Source: Blastomussa wellsi
Taxonomy: Eukaryota; Cnidaria; Anthozoa; Scleractinia; Plerogyridae
DNA length: 64,000 nt
Direction: 5' to 3'
Assembly: GCA_947652115.1 (NCBI GenBank)
Contig: OX393570.1
Coordinates: 3,589,817 to 3,653,816 of the forward strand
In this document: positions 12,401 through 24,515 of the stretch, piece by piece
How the letters are laid out: each line of letters begins with the position of its first letter
Numbering within the stretch: the stretch's first letter is position 1
The notes under the pieces: model-generated
Seen by the model: the letters and a program-made list of their open reading frames with translations, nothing else
Told to the model about the DNA's origin: nothing
Database searches by the model: none
Made by a program: the position numbers and the translations under genes

Positions 12401-15400
12401 AAGAGAAAGAGCGACCAATTGGAAGTTGATCACAGTATTGCTGTGAAGAAGATTAATGCACTGGAAACAACTTACAAGAAAGATGTTGACAAGAACGCGT
12501 GGCGTGAGCTAGAAATTGAGCGCAACAGGAACAGAGAACTGGAGCGAGATTTGTGCGCATACCGTAAGAAGATTGCGGAGACTGAGGCGGAATTGGAAAC
12601 GAAACATAAAGACAACCAGGAACTAGAAGAAGAGCTTGACGAGGTAGAAGGAAAGATTGCTCTACAGAACCAAGAGATCGAAAGATTGACACATGAGAAT
12701 ACTGACATGGGCCAGAGGCTAACATCAGTTGACCAAAAGTTGAAAGAAATGGACAGCACGGTAACTACCGCCATGGGACTTAAAGACACGGCTGAGGAAG
12801 ACCTGTATAATGCAAGAACACGCGCAAATAAACTCGAATCCCAGGCGGAGATTGTTCAGCGGCAAAAGCTACAGTTGAAAGATCAGCTGGACGAGGTAAA
12901 CAGAAAACTGATTCAGTGTCAAGAACAGATCATGAATCTAGAGAGCCAGGTGTTGGAGAACAAGAAGATCAACGAAGCCATGAGCAAGGTGGTTGGAAAG
13001 AAAGACAAAGGTATTGAAGATCTAAACAACGAGCTTAGACAACTGGAAAGCGATTTCGATAATACCAAACAAGAGCTAATCACTGTCAGAGTAAACTGCG
13101 ACGGAATGGAAGCCGAAAAGAAAGATTTGGAACGACGCTTAGCTTCCGCTCAAGCACGCGTCGACGATTTGGAGACGGAGCTGAATGACCATCGGGATGG
13201 GCGTCGCGCTTTAGAACAGGAGATTAGTACATATACTTTCAAGATAACGTCCATGGAGACCCAAATGATCAACACCTCTAAAGACAAGGACCATTTCAAG
13301 AACGAATACGACAAGCAACTCGCTGCCAACAGAAAAGGGAAAGAGGAAATGCTGAGCGTGCAGAATCAGGTTCGAGAGAAGGAAAGAGCTCTGGAAGGCC
13401 TGAAAAAGGATCTTCGCGATAGAGAAAACGCACTTGAGAGGCTAAAAACGTCAAAAGCTGGTCTTGAAAACGAGTTGTTACAGACCAAGAAAGCCCTCGA
13501 GACTTGCAAGTGGAAGAATGAAAATTTGGAAGACAGTGTGGTAAATCTCACTGAACAGATCCAAAACTCCAATGTTGAAATATCCAAGATGGAGGTTACC
13601 CTGTCCGCACTGGAAAGAGAAAAGGAAGATAGGGACAAGAGTATAGTACCTAGCGAGGACAAGTACCACGAAGTGGAAGCCATGCTGAGGCAAAGTCAAG
13701 ATCGAGAGAGTTCTTTAAAGCAAGAGCTGCAGTTGCAGAAGGCTAAAGTAAACAAAGTGGAGGGTGAATTCAAAAGAGTCCAGCAACAAGGCATTGAGCT
13801 ACAGCACGAGATTAACATGCTAAACAGAAAAATGCATGATGCAGAAGAGGGGAAAAACAGGGCTGAACGCGAGAAGAAAACACTGAGAGACGAACTCATG
13901 GTCGCTAGTGGCAAAGTGTCAGATTTGGAAGTGAAGTTTGAGCACGAGTATCGTGAGAAACTTTCCCTGAAGGCCCAATTAGAAGACGCTAACAACAGAT
14001 CGGCAGCTAACCGCGAAGAGGTTCTTAAAGTTGAACAGCAGCTTATCGAGCAAAAACTAATGGTGGATATAACCAATAAAGATATCGCTCAAAAGGAGGA
14101 ACACATTGATCAACTCAAGGCAAGCAAGAAGTACCTCGAAGAACAGGTTCAGTCTTTAAAAGTAAGTTTGAACATTAGTCGGGAAGATTGTCAGCGTTTG
14201 AAGCAGGAGCAAGAACGCCTACAGAAAGAGATTTTACGACTGCAAGATGGCGTCCAAGACGCCGAGGGTCGCATACAGAAAACAGTTTACGAACGAGATC
14301 GCGTTCAAGAAGAAACCCGTGTAACTGTTATGAAAATTTCAAATCTCGAGCAACAGTTGGCGGACTCTAACAGAGAAAAAGATTCTCTTAAAGACAAGTT
14401 GGAAGAATGGAAAGACTCTTCAGCCCGATATCGAGAAGAGAACGTTTCCTTAGAAAATGAGATCGCATCACTCAAGGAAACAATTGACGCCCTCTCTGTG
14501 GATATAGAAAGTAAGAACAGGCAGATTGAAGACCTGAAGCAGAGGAAAGCAATTATAGAAGAAGAGTTAGAAGAGACCAAGAGGATTCTGCGACGCAAAG
14601 ATGTCGATCATGGTAACTTGACGACAAAGAAGAAAGAGGTTGAAGAATCTTATAACATCGCTGTTCAAAGAATCGAGACTCTGGAAAGTAATCCATTTGG
14701 ATCCGATGAAGAGCGAAGGTTTCTTGAAGAGGATTTAGCAGTCACGAAACGAAAACTTGTAGAAACAGAGGTGGCTCTAAGAGGAAGCAGTGATCGCGAG
14801 AAGGATCTCCAAGAAAAGCTGCTTGCTGTCCACTCGCAGTTGTCAAGACTGGAATCGAGCAGAGAAACCTTGCAAGAAAAGAAAACAGAACTTGAGCACG
14901 ATTTGTACGCCACCCAGAAAGAGTTGGCGCCTTTGAAGGAGGGCTACGAGAGTGCGATGAATAAAATAGATGCCTTGAATCGTGATCTGAATGAAGCAAA
15001 CACCAAAATTACCCAATTGGAATTGCTGTTGGACAAAGAACAAAAAGCGAGGTCGCAAATGGAACTTGAGAAAGAAGGTGAACTTTCAAAGCTGAGCAAG
15101 AACGATGAAGAGCTTCTTCGAGTGCAGAGGAAGTTAGTCGAGTATCAAACACTGTGGGACCAGCATGTCAGAGAGGTAGGTGACAAGGACGCGCTGATTC
15201 AAGATTTGAGAAATGAGAAGAAGACTTTAGAACGAAATTTACAAGTTTCCCGAGATGAACTGGCCAACATGCACGGCTCCATCAGTGATGCCTTGCGCAA
15301 GAAGGATGTCAGCGACAGTGATGCTTTTGCATTGAAGAAACAGATGGCAGATTATGAATTGAGGCTTAAATCTACGTTGCTGGAAAACGAGGAAATGCAC

Positions 15401-18400
15401 AATGATCTAATCAGCTACAGCAACAAGATAGCCGAGCTGGAGGACGGCACACAAAAGGTACTAAAAGAAAATGCCAACATGAAAGCAGAGCTGCATGATG
15501 CTCGAGACAACATGGCTAGAAGAAAGGAAGATTACGATGTGCTTTTGAGGAAGAACAACGATTACAAAAACAACGTGGAGACACTTCGAAATGAAGTAGT
15601 CGATAAGAATGGGCAGATCGACTTTCTGAAGTCAGCAAACAGCTCTCTGGAGGGTGAAATAAATTCACTCAAGACAAAGATCGATCATTTCAAAGATGAC
15701 TTTGACAAGGGTTATCAAGAAATCACGGCTCTCAACGTCACCATTAGAGAGAAGGACTCCAAAATCAACAATTTAGAAAACACCTTGAGGACAGTCCGTC
15801 GAGACAGCGATAAACTATCTCACGAAATCGCAGCCTGTCAAGCATCGACTACCGAATACAAGAATTATTACCAAGGGGCGAAGAAGGACGTTGAAAAGCT
15901 GCAGATGGAGCTGCTGTCAGCAAACAACACGGTTTCCCACCTGGAAACACGCAACGAAGCTCTTGAGGACGAACGGAATGATCTGAAGAGCGAGATTGCA
16001 CAATTGAAGAAAATCAACGCCGAACTGAAAGGCAAAGCAGAAGCCTTTGATCGCGACAAGAAAAAACTGCAGAACGAGTATAACGTTATCCAGAGGAAGT
16101 ACCAAGAAATCCAAAGCAGCTACATCAGCACCGAGAGCGAGAAGGCAAGGATCAAAGGCGACGCTACACTACTGAAGAAAGTCGTCGATTTACAATCTCA
16201 GCTGCAGCAGGTTTTTCAGGAAAAGGAAGACATCGAAAACCAGCTTGAGCTGATCAGGAAGAGGCTGTCTAAGATGGAGCAAGATTTTGGCGAGTGCAGT
16301 CGTACAAAGGAATCGTTGGAGTACGAGGTTAGCTGGCGCGCCAATCGCATCAGAGAACTAGAAGACGTCATAAAGTCCATGGAAGAAAAAGACCAATTTG
16401 GTAAAAACGAAATATTGTCCTGGCACAAGAAAGTAACTTCGCTGGAGCAAGAACTACAATCTGCCAAAAACAAGATCGCTCGTTTGGAGGCATTTAACAA
16501 AGCATACGATGATAAGATTCATACTTTGAACGATGATCTGGTAGAAGGACAAGAGGCATTAGCAAAAACAGAAGCCGCCCTAGCAAACGCCCAGCACGCT
16601 CTAGACGATAAACAGCGAGAACTGATGGACAGCTACAAGAAGATCTCCGAACTACAGACAGCTCTGGAGGCAGCTGTTCAAGGCAAGAACGATGCTCAGA
16701 GACACCTTCAAGGTGCAAAAGCCACGAGTCATTCGCTGGAAGAAGAGCTGCAAGAGGAGCTCAAGCGGCAAGCTCAACTCAGAGGCACGTTGGAAGAAGT
16801 GAGGGCAAGGAATGAACAGCTGAAGGATGAGAGTACCCACCTTCAGAAGAAGTTGCTAGAACTTCAGCAAGAGATTGATAAATTGCAGCGAGAGCTATCA
16901 GAGAAAGTCTTCACTGTGGATCGTTTGAATAACGACTACGAAGCATTGGAGAGTGAACTGAATATCACTAAGACAGATCTTACAGCAACGAGATCCGATC
17001 TGGAGAGAGCCCTAGCAGGCAAACGGGAGCTACAGTACGAAAACCAAAAGCTACAGCTAAAACTCTCGGAGCTCGATGCCTCGTATTCACTACTCGGAGA
17101 CGAAAATGAGCGGTTGAAGTCCGAGGTGCAAGGTTTGCAAGTACAGCTCTCTGAACTTCAGTCGAATTACAGCACGCTGGAGAGGGACAACATCACCGTG
17201 GTGGAACAAAGCAATCTTGAAGCTGCACCAGAAAATGACTTCGAAATTGAAGCTTTACGAGGCGAATGCGAGCGCTTGGCTTGTGAAGTGTCGGGCCTGA
17301 ATCGGAAGATTGTAACATGGAAAGACAAGTGCGAGGGGCTAGAGCAGGAGAAGCTTCGGTTAGAAGACAAAGTCTCATCAATGCAGAAGACCATAAATAG
17401 CCTCGAAGACACAAACCAAAACTTGATTTCAGAAAGGAATCGACTCCAAAATGACATTGATAGATTGCAAAAGAAGCTGATTGAACTTGAAGCACAGCTA
17501 AGCACGACTGAGAATGATAAGCGTACCTTGCAAGATGATCTGGAAGACACACAAAAGAAGCTCTTGAAACTAGAAGCGGACTACCAGTTGCTTAAGGGAA
17601 GAAATATACCTTCCGGTGGACGGAGCATATCGTCGGATACAGCATTACGCAGGAGTAAAGAACGGGAAAATGAGCTGCAAAATGAGGTTCTGGAAGCACA
17701 CAAGAAAAATTCGAGCTTGGAGCACCAGCTAAGGGCGACACGCGAGCGACTGGAGACACTCCAAGATGCGTACAATGTGACAGAGGACAAAGCGGCACGG
17801 CTAAGAGACGAAATCATCGTCTACCAGAAGCGTATCTCAGAGCTGGAGGCCAGCTACGAAAGTAGCAGAGAAAGAAACTCACAGCTTGACCAGCAAACCT
17901 TTGAGTTGCAAAAGAAGCTGGAAGAACTTGGAGACAACAGAAAGATGGGCGAGAAAGACAGGTCCGAATTGGAATGCGAAATCAACTCGCTCAGTTCCAT
18001 GATCGGGAGGTTAGAGTCCAAGTTAGCAGATGCAAACAGAGAGAAAGAGGGTCTTAAACTACAGCTGCTTGAAACGCGCAACAAGAGCGACGAAGCCTCA
18101 AAGGAAGTTACTCGACACGTAACTGAGATCCATAGGAAGAGTGAAGTCTTCAGACGAGAAATCATTGAAAAGGAAACTGTTATCGAGCAGTTCCGCACAA
18201 GGGTCATAACTATGGACAAGGAACTGGACACACTGAGACGCGATTTGCAGAACAAGACCGATGAATGCAATGCACTCCAACGGGAAATTGACCAACTGAA
18301 GTTTGACCTTAGCCAACAGAAACAATCCAGGTATGCCAGCGAAGACGGACTTCGAGATGAAATAGAATCTCTCAAATTGAAATACGACGAAATAGAGGGC

Positions 18401-19549
18401 GAAAAAGATGCCCTGCGAAAAGAAAGGAACAATCTTCAATTCGAGCTCCGTTCGGTGAGAGAGCAGCTGGATAATGTAGAGACAGTGTACAGAGACAGCA
18501 CAGATGGGTTACAGCAGGTCAACAACGATCTGATTTCCAGTCAGGTCAGGATATCCGAACTAGAGACAGAGCTGCAGAGAGCCGCTAAGGACAACCACAG
18601 CCAACAGCATCAGCTTGACAAGGCTAACAAGGACATCATAAGCAAACAGGAGCAGATCATCCGTTTTGAGAAGGAACTGCGGACGCTGAAGACTGAACTG
18701 GAGCTAATGAAGAAGAGCTGTGACGAAAAGGATGACAAGATTGGTGTGCTAGACCGGAAATGCATCACTTTGGAACTTGAGATCGAAAGACTGAAGAAGG
18801 AACTGTTCATTGCCAAAGAAGATCAGCAGCGAAGCGAAAGAAGGCTGAAGGACCTACAAGCCAGATCAGAGATTGCAAGAGTAGAAGTAAAACCGACTTA
18901 CGAGACGAGCTTCGAAGTACGACGTAGTCGATATCCGGTTGACAATAACGTCCAAATTCAAGGGCGCAGCAGGAAGACGTCAACTCTTGCCATGGAGATT
19001 GGGAGTGGAATTAATCCAAGCAGCCAGCCTGGATCACCTCGAACAGAGCGTGACCTTCTGTCTCGTACGATATCGGCACCAGTGGCTCAAAGCAGCCCTC
19101 GTTCCAGCAAACGTTCACACCCGCCCTCACCAAATATCATGCCAGAAAGAGACGCAAGTGCAACGTTTGAAGAACCAGTGATAGAGGTTCAAGCAACACC
19201 CGTGGAAGAAGAGCCGGCTCCGAACGATGTCTTCTCCTCAGATGGACCAGTCGTTGTCAGATCCTTCGAGGGTAACGAGCTGGCGAATGGCATGACCTCT
19301 TTTGTACTAACGCGTTCCCATTCACGGGTCAGTGAGAGCCACAGCGAGTCTACGACTGAGCGGAGAAGTACTGCACGTAATCCCTCCAGAGGGCAATTCA
19401 GCGAGGAGGTCGAAGTGAATCAGAAGAGCGTGACAAGTGCTGTGAGCGTCTCGGAGGACCTGGCTCTTGCCGAGGGAAAGATAATGGCACCTCCTGGTGG
19501 CTACGGCAGCAGAAGAAGCTGGGATAGGAATTCAAATTACTATCTTTAA
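9407..19549 (+). CDS. Giant coiled-coil protein (3,179 aa), rootletin/golgin/myosin-tail-like
   Basis: Two exons: 9407-9634 (ATG, residues 1-76, donor GAG|GTACGA) and 10238-19549 (acceptor TTTTAG|GTC, phase 0, stop TAA). Residues 1 to about 60 are Ser/Thr-rich, then nearly 2,900 residues of heptad-rich coiled coil follow, dominated by E, K, L, Q and D with almost no proline or glycine. Blocks of about 30-40 residues recur, of the form 'KI..LE..L......K..L...L', for example ISELE, IARLE, INALE, IETLE. The last 220 residues are a different, basic, Ser/Pro-rich tail (GSPRTERD, SSPRSSKR, SHPPSPN) ending RRSWDRNSNYYL. No motor, GRIP, PACT or transmembrane segment is seen. A scaffold or filament role is likely from architecture alone; similarity to rootletin, CEP250 or myosin tails may be only compositional. 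No specific orthologue is claimed. Confidence 0.85.
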
Positions 19550-21256
19550 ATAATAGATTGTGTTTCGGCACAATACATAACTGGGGCGTTTTTTCTTATG
19601 ACTACTGAACAACGTAAACATAAGGGATCACGTGATGGTAAATCATACCGCAATGAACTAATTGGAACTCGAAGCCAAAACTCATATCAAGCCAAAAGGC
19701 GCCAACTGCAAGGCGCGGGAGAGGTCGCGTTCACCAGATCACGCGTGTTATGAGTTTTACTTCTGATTGGCTGGGAAAACATCCTTTTTCGCTCAAAAGA
19801 TCAGATTTCAGGGAATTTGTCCAAAACGGGATTGCCAGTTGGAATCAGACGCATTTGTATACCATGAAACTTGTCTGAAAACTGCTTATAAAGAAAGGCA
19901 CAAAATGTCGTCGTTAAACCGACAATTTGTATGTGGATTTTACGTCGACATTTCATCTTCACAGATACTCTGAGATGTGAAGAATTTTATTGTAATTTTG
20001 ATGATTTGGTGTTTCACCTTTTTTCTATATGACGTAGGACGCTCATTTGGCAAGTCTACATATGGGAGATTCGCATGTTTTAATATATTTTAGAATTGAG
20101 TATTATAGTGCTTTCGCATGAAAATAGTACGAGTTTTGCTATATATAGGTATTTTTCAAAGCTAGTTCACGTAATCAAACTTAATGTCTTAATAGCACTT
20201 AGTAGAAGCTCGTCAGCAAGTCCCGGGTGCATTTTTAAAAAGTTAAAAATGGTGTATAGACCCTATGCATAAATGGCTGCCACTTTAAAATTCTTTTCTA
20301 TTCATTTCAATTAGCCTTACTAACCTCGGTTTTGAGTTGGTAATTCAAAAGAATTTTTACTTTTAAACGAGGTTAGTGAGGCTAATTTGAATACATACAA
20401 AAGAATTTTAAGTTGGCAGCCATTTATGCATAGGGCCTATTTCCTTCATTATTGCCTGTATTTCGTTGTTGAAATTCTTCATTAAACCATCATTATTGCA
20501 TAATTAAACCTTTCGTTTATTTGTGGGCAGATAATTAAGAGTATTTTGTAAGGAATTGAAAATGCTGGCTGCCTTTTTTTCGATACTTTTTTTTTCCCAA
20601 AATGCGCAGTTTTACTGCGAGGAAGGACAAATGGCTCAGTGATTTTCACCGTAACGCCATCAAAAACATAAATTCGAAGCTATTCACTGAGAAAAGCTGA
20701 TAAATTCCGATCTTGTAAATATTAATAGATAAAAAACATCTCCAAGTCTCAGGCCTGTGTTGTACACCATTCTTGAGTTATTTACCGAAGCATTTCACGC
20801 AAATTTATAGAGTTCAGTATGGAGACGCCATGTTCGACGTGGCGACCGCAAATCAAAGAAAACACCAGGCATTCATTTTGCTATGAAGGCGATTGCCCTT
20901 TCTTTACGATCGAGAATATCTTATATAAACATGAACATCTTTTCTGAGAATAGACCTTTTCTTCAAGCACGACAGCTTTGTCACGGCGCCATCATGATGT
21001 CAACTTACTGAGAGTCAACTGAGTACGGTAGAAATCTCGCAGGATTTACACGAATTTTATGACGTCACGTGAAAGCTGAGAATATGACAAATACCAGGAT
21101 TGTGCATTAAGTTTGGTTATATTCTGGTTTATTCTGTTGATGTACAATTTCTTACAATCTAAAAAGAGAGTTTAAGTTCAAAGGCTTCGCCTGATAGTTG
21201 TCGTTGTTACAGGCTTGCGTTATGTACGTTGCCATAGCAGCGCAGTGCTCTCAGGA
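19550..21256. other. Intergenic region between convergent coiled-coil and GPCR genes
   Basis: AT-rich DNA with no recognisable gene. It holds the foldback element at 20256-20440 and a CRE/E-box overlap (TGACGTCACGTG) near 21061. The 3' UTRs of both flanking genes should fall here. Confidence 0.5.
20256..20440. mobile_element. Foldback MITE, TIR ATAGRCCCTATGCATAAATGG
   Basis: The two halves are imperfect reverse complements over about 90 bp; the outer bases read ATAGACCCTATGCATAAATG on the left and ATAGGCCCTATGCATAAATG on the reverse of the right. No coding capacity. The terminal pattern resembles the element at 27915-28070. Confidence 0.75.
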
Positions 21257-23338
21257 TCATAGCGTGACACTAGTCTCAAAGTTGATTGGTTGAACAAGGT
21301 TATTACCCACACAACACGTGATATGACTGCATTTCGCGCACGGGTACACGTTGCGCAACTCATTTCGGAATCTTCTGTTCATTGTAGTGTAGATAATCGG
21401 GTTGCAGACCGAATGCATACCTGCGACAAGAGCCACGGCATGAAACACAGTGCGTGACATGCTGATGGTTGGAAAGGTCTGGAGAAAGTGCACAATAACA
21501 AATGGGCTCCAACACACGATGAAAACAAAGAGCACTGCGAAAACAACCTGCGCTGTTTTCGTTTCGCGTTTAAAATTTCTCCGCGCATCTGAGTTGTGAC
21601 CCCACCGTTCTATTTGCTTCTTGTGAAATCGAACCTTGAGAAAAATTTGCAGGTAGCAGAAAAACATGACAATTAGCGGTATCAAGAAACAAGTGACAAT
21701 CACCAACAGGATGTAGCCCCGACCCTCGGTGAAGGAGATCTTACATATGGTGCTCAGAGCGGTGTGGGAGTATTCGTTCCAACCAAGGACTGGCAGGACA
21801 CCAATGATTATGGACCAGGCCCATACTGCGGTCAGTAGTTCCCAGGCCTGTTTGGAAGTCAGCCTGTGGCCTGGCGGAGAAACGATCGCGCGATACCTGG
21901 AAAGATAACAAAAGCAAATCATGTTACAAAAAAAAAACAATTTAAACCTCGGTGATAACAGAATGTTTTTCAATTACCGTAAACGTTCAGTTTGGCCCTG
22001 CTGTATTTGCAATCTATTTGGGCCCCTCTGAGGCTAATTTCGTTTTGGACATTTTATGGGAGTCTGATTTTCACAAATTAGTAACAACACAGTAAGGAAT
22101 TGGTGTACACAATAGTTTTTTTCAAAGCGTAAAGTTGACGTGTTTCCTTGCTTCCTTGTTCAGAAATTGTCATGATTTACAATCCAGGAAAAGAACTTAT
22201 CAAAACATTGAACTTCCAGACACCAGGCCTGTCAGAGTAATATATGTAAGCCAAAACCAAAACACCTTGTAGTTCGCGAGAACTTTAAAAAGACACACCG
22301 TCACGGTGATTTTTTCATCTTTTTTTAGTAATATGGCCACAAAATTATGATTAAGTTCTTTCACCCATAGAGGAAATGTTTATAGAACATAAAGAGATGG
22401 ATATCAAGCAATTTTTTTAAGAAAGAGGGCGGCTGTAGATAGTTTGCACCAATTTTTCCAAATCACAAGGACAGAACTTTAAAAAGTCAGCCTGACTTTT
22501 TCAAGTTGAGACCTAGAACTCCTGATGCTATCATAACGATATCACTCCATATTTAACTTCAGTGCACTTGCATAGTACGTAATTAATTTAACAAAACTGA
22601 ACCACTGTTTGTAGGTTTCCATCGGAGTAAACACGTCTAGGAAGAGGCAAATTTCGCGATTTGACAGAAAAATCGCGTTGAAAGGAACTAAATTTTGCGA
22701 AAATGTACCAAGCGGAGTAATCTCAGAATGGCGGCTCTATAGTTTTATCATTGAGCAGAACCATAACAACACAAAGCTTCAAACAGTGACTAAAGCAGTT
22801 TGACATGCAACGTTTGCGACAAAGTTCAGCATTTACGAGATGTCTCCTTTCGATCTGCTTTGTGAATCGGAGGAAAGAAACGAGAACTGAGGGTTTTTAA
22901 ATTTTGCGTCAATGATTTTCGCAATACATTTTCAGAAACCACGCATTTCACACTTGCTACTGACCTGTCTATGCTGATAACCGCCATGGTCAGAATAGAG
23001 GCGGCCCCCAATGTCATGTTAGTCGCTCCATTGAACTGGCAAACAGCGTCTCCGAAGGCCCAGCGTCGCAGTAAAATCGTAACTACTGAAAACGGGAATA
23101 ACAAGAACGCAATGCACAGATCTACTACAGCGAGATTGGCGATGAGCATGTTTGCTACGCGCGAACTCGGCCGGGCCCTTTGCCGGTAGATCACAAGAAC
23201 AACAAGGAGGTTTCCAGTAATTATTACCGCGATAATGAAAATGATTACAGTGGCGTGAAAGACAGACCTCAGATTGTCAGAATTTGAGTCAGAGGTGTTA
23301 CTCGGTGCGAGCGAACTTTCGTTGTTAAACTCGTCCAT
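21257..23338 (-). CDS. Class A (rhodopsin-like) G protein-coupled receptor, orphan
   Basis: Plasma-membrane receptor of 337 residues from two exons, 23338-22965 and 21896-21257. Start MDEFNNESS was chosen because it is the only in-frame ATG and gives a short extracellular tail with N-glycosylation sequons (NES, NTS). TM1 carries GN (N43), TM2 NLAVVD (D73), C100 at 3.25 can pair with C176 in loop 2, and D124-R125-Y126 is the DRY motif, split by the intron after AG of the Arg codon. TM6 has CWSP (253-256) and TM7 NPIIY (290-294). Position 3.32 is Asn107, so the aspartate of amine receptors is absent, and the opsin retinal lysine is replaced by Gly284. The long basic loop 3 and Cys-rich C terminus (possible palmitoylation) are usual for the class. 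Ligand unknown. A TATAG acceptor-like site just upstream hints at a 5' UTR intron. Confidence 0.88.
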
Positions 23339-24515
23339 TGCACGTGACACTGTATTCGCTGTGATGGAGTTTTCTTTAGTTGAGTGTTCTATAAAAAAAA
23401 AGATATGCGGGCAAATTATTTTAAAATCGCTCAAAATTAATTAAAAGATTGAAATACAAGAAAACACGTCTGGAAACAAAAGTAATTGTCAAGTTCAGTA
23501 CCTTTTTTTGGTGCAATCTTTTAGGAAAACACTGTTTGGGCAATACGGCGTTTTTTGCAAACGGAAGATGTAGAAATGTGCTGTATAAATGCGAGTTGAC
23601 GTGTATTATTCTTGATGAAGGTTTCATACATCACGTACAGTGAGCAGTTTATTTTAAGACAAACACGTCTTTCTCTATTTGACGTTTAACTTTTTTGGAG
23701 CGGAAACTGGTTTTCTCCCGCAGATAAACATGTTTCGATAGATGTATAAACTCAGCTTTGCGAAGTCTTAATTGCAGCTTAAATTTTCACGTCCCCTCGT
23801 ACATAAGCTCCATTTTAGCTCTGCTTGTAATAAGGTTAAGTACTAGCTATTAATAAAAGATATTCGTTTATTGATATTATCCGAATGGTTTAAACAGAAA
23901 CGTGGGGATGAAGGAAAAAAGTCTTAAATATCGAGAATATCATATTTGTACAGCTGACAGTCTAAAATAAACAAGCAGATATTCCTTGATTGCGTTTCTT
24001 TGATATTATTTGCCCTGCAGTGTTCATGCAATCGTTACTTTCAATTTTCTACCCTTTGCTCTGTCTTCTCAGTGTCGATTTCCAGGGAGTAAAAAGATGA
24101 AAGGTTTATATTTTGTTTTGGGTAATAAATTGAAAACAGCGCTGACGTTAAAGGGTACACAGCTTTCTAAGATATTTATTGGCTAGCGGCAACATTTAAT
24201 GGCTTTTTGAAGAATTCTTCGTTGAGGGTCTATTATAGGGACTATAGGGGGCCGTACATTTCGCAAACCGCCATATTTTGCTGGTCCTAGACCGCAAACC
24301 GCCTTAGTTTTCTCCCAAAGACCGAAACCGCGGTAATAGCAGAACAAGTATTATCACAACTGATCTTTCAACAGTACTTAACAAATTCTTTACGATGTGT
24401 TAGCTCAATAATCGTTATTCTCCTTACAAATACAGTTAAATACCACACGATCTTTAGGGAACAGTTTGAGAAGGCAGCCTCCAAGGAAAACGAAGCGACG
24501 CCTCAGTCTTCTACC
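23339..24515. other. Region upstream of the GPCR
   Basis: AT-rich non-coding DNA holding the GPCR promoter side. Short ORFs are not convincing. A stretch near 24253-24330 repeats ACCGCAAACCGCC-type words a few times just before the minisatellite. Confidence 0.4.

Noticed and set aside
10343..18816. Numerous minus-strand ORFs across the coiled-coil exon
   Set aside because: Ser/Leu/Phe-rich shadows created by the Glu/Lys-rich sense frame.
9407..19549. Myosin heavy chain
   Set aside because: There is no motor domain upstream; exon 1 contains the start codon and encodes only 76 residues leading into coiled coil.
21257..23338. Opsin or aminergic receptor identity for the GPCR
   Set aside because: The retinal Lys position is Gly and the amine-binding Asp position is Asn.
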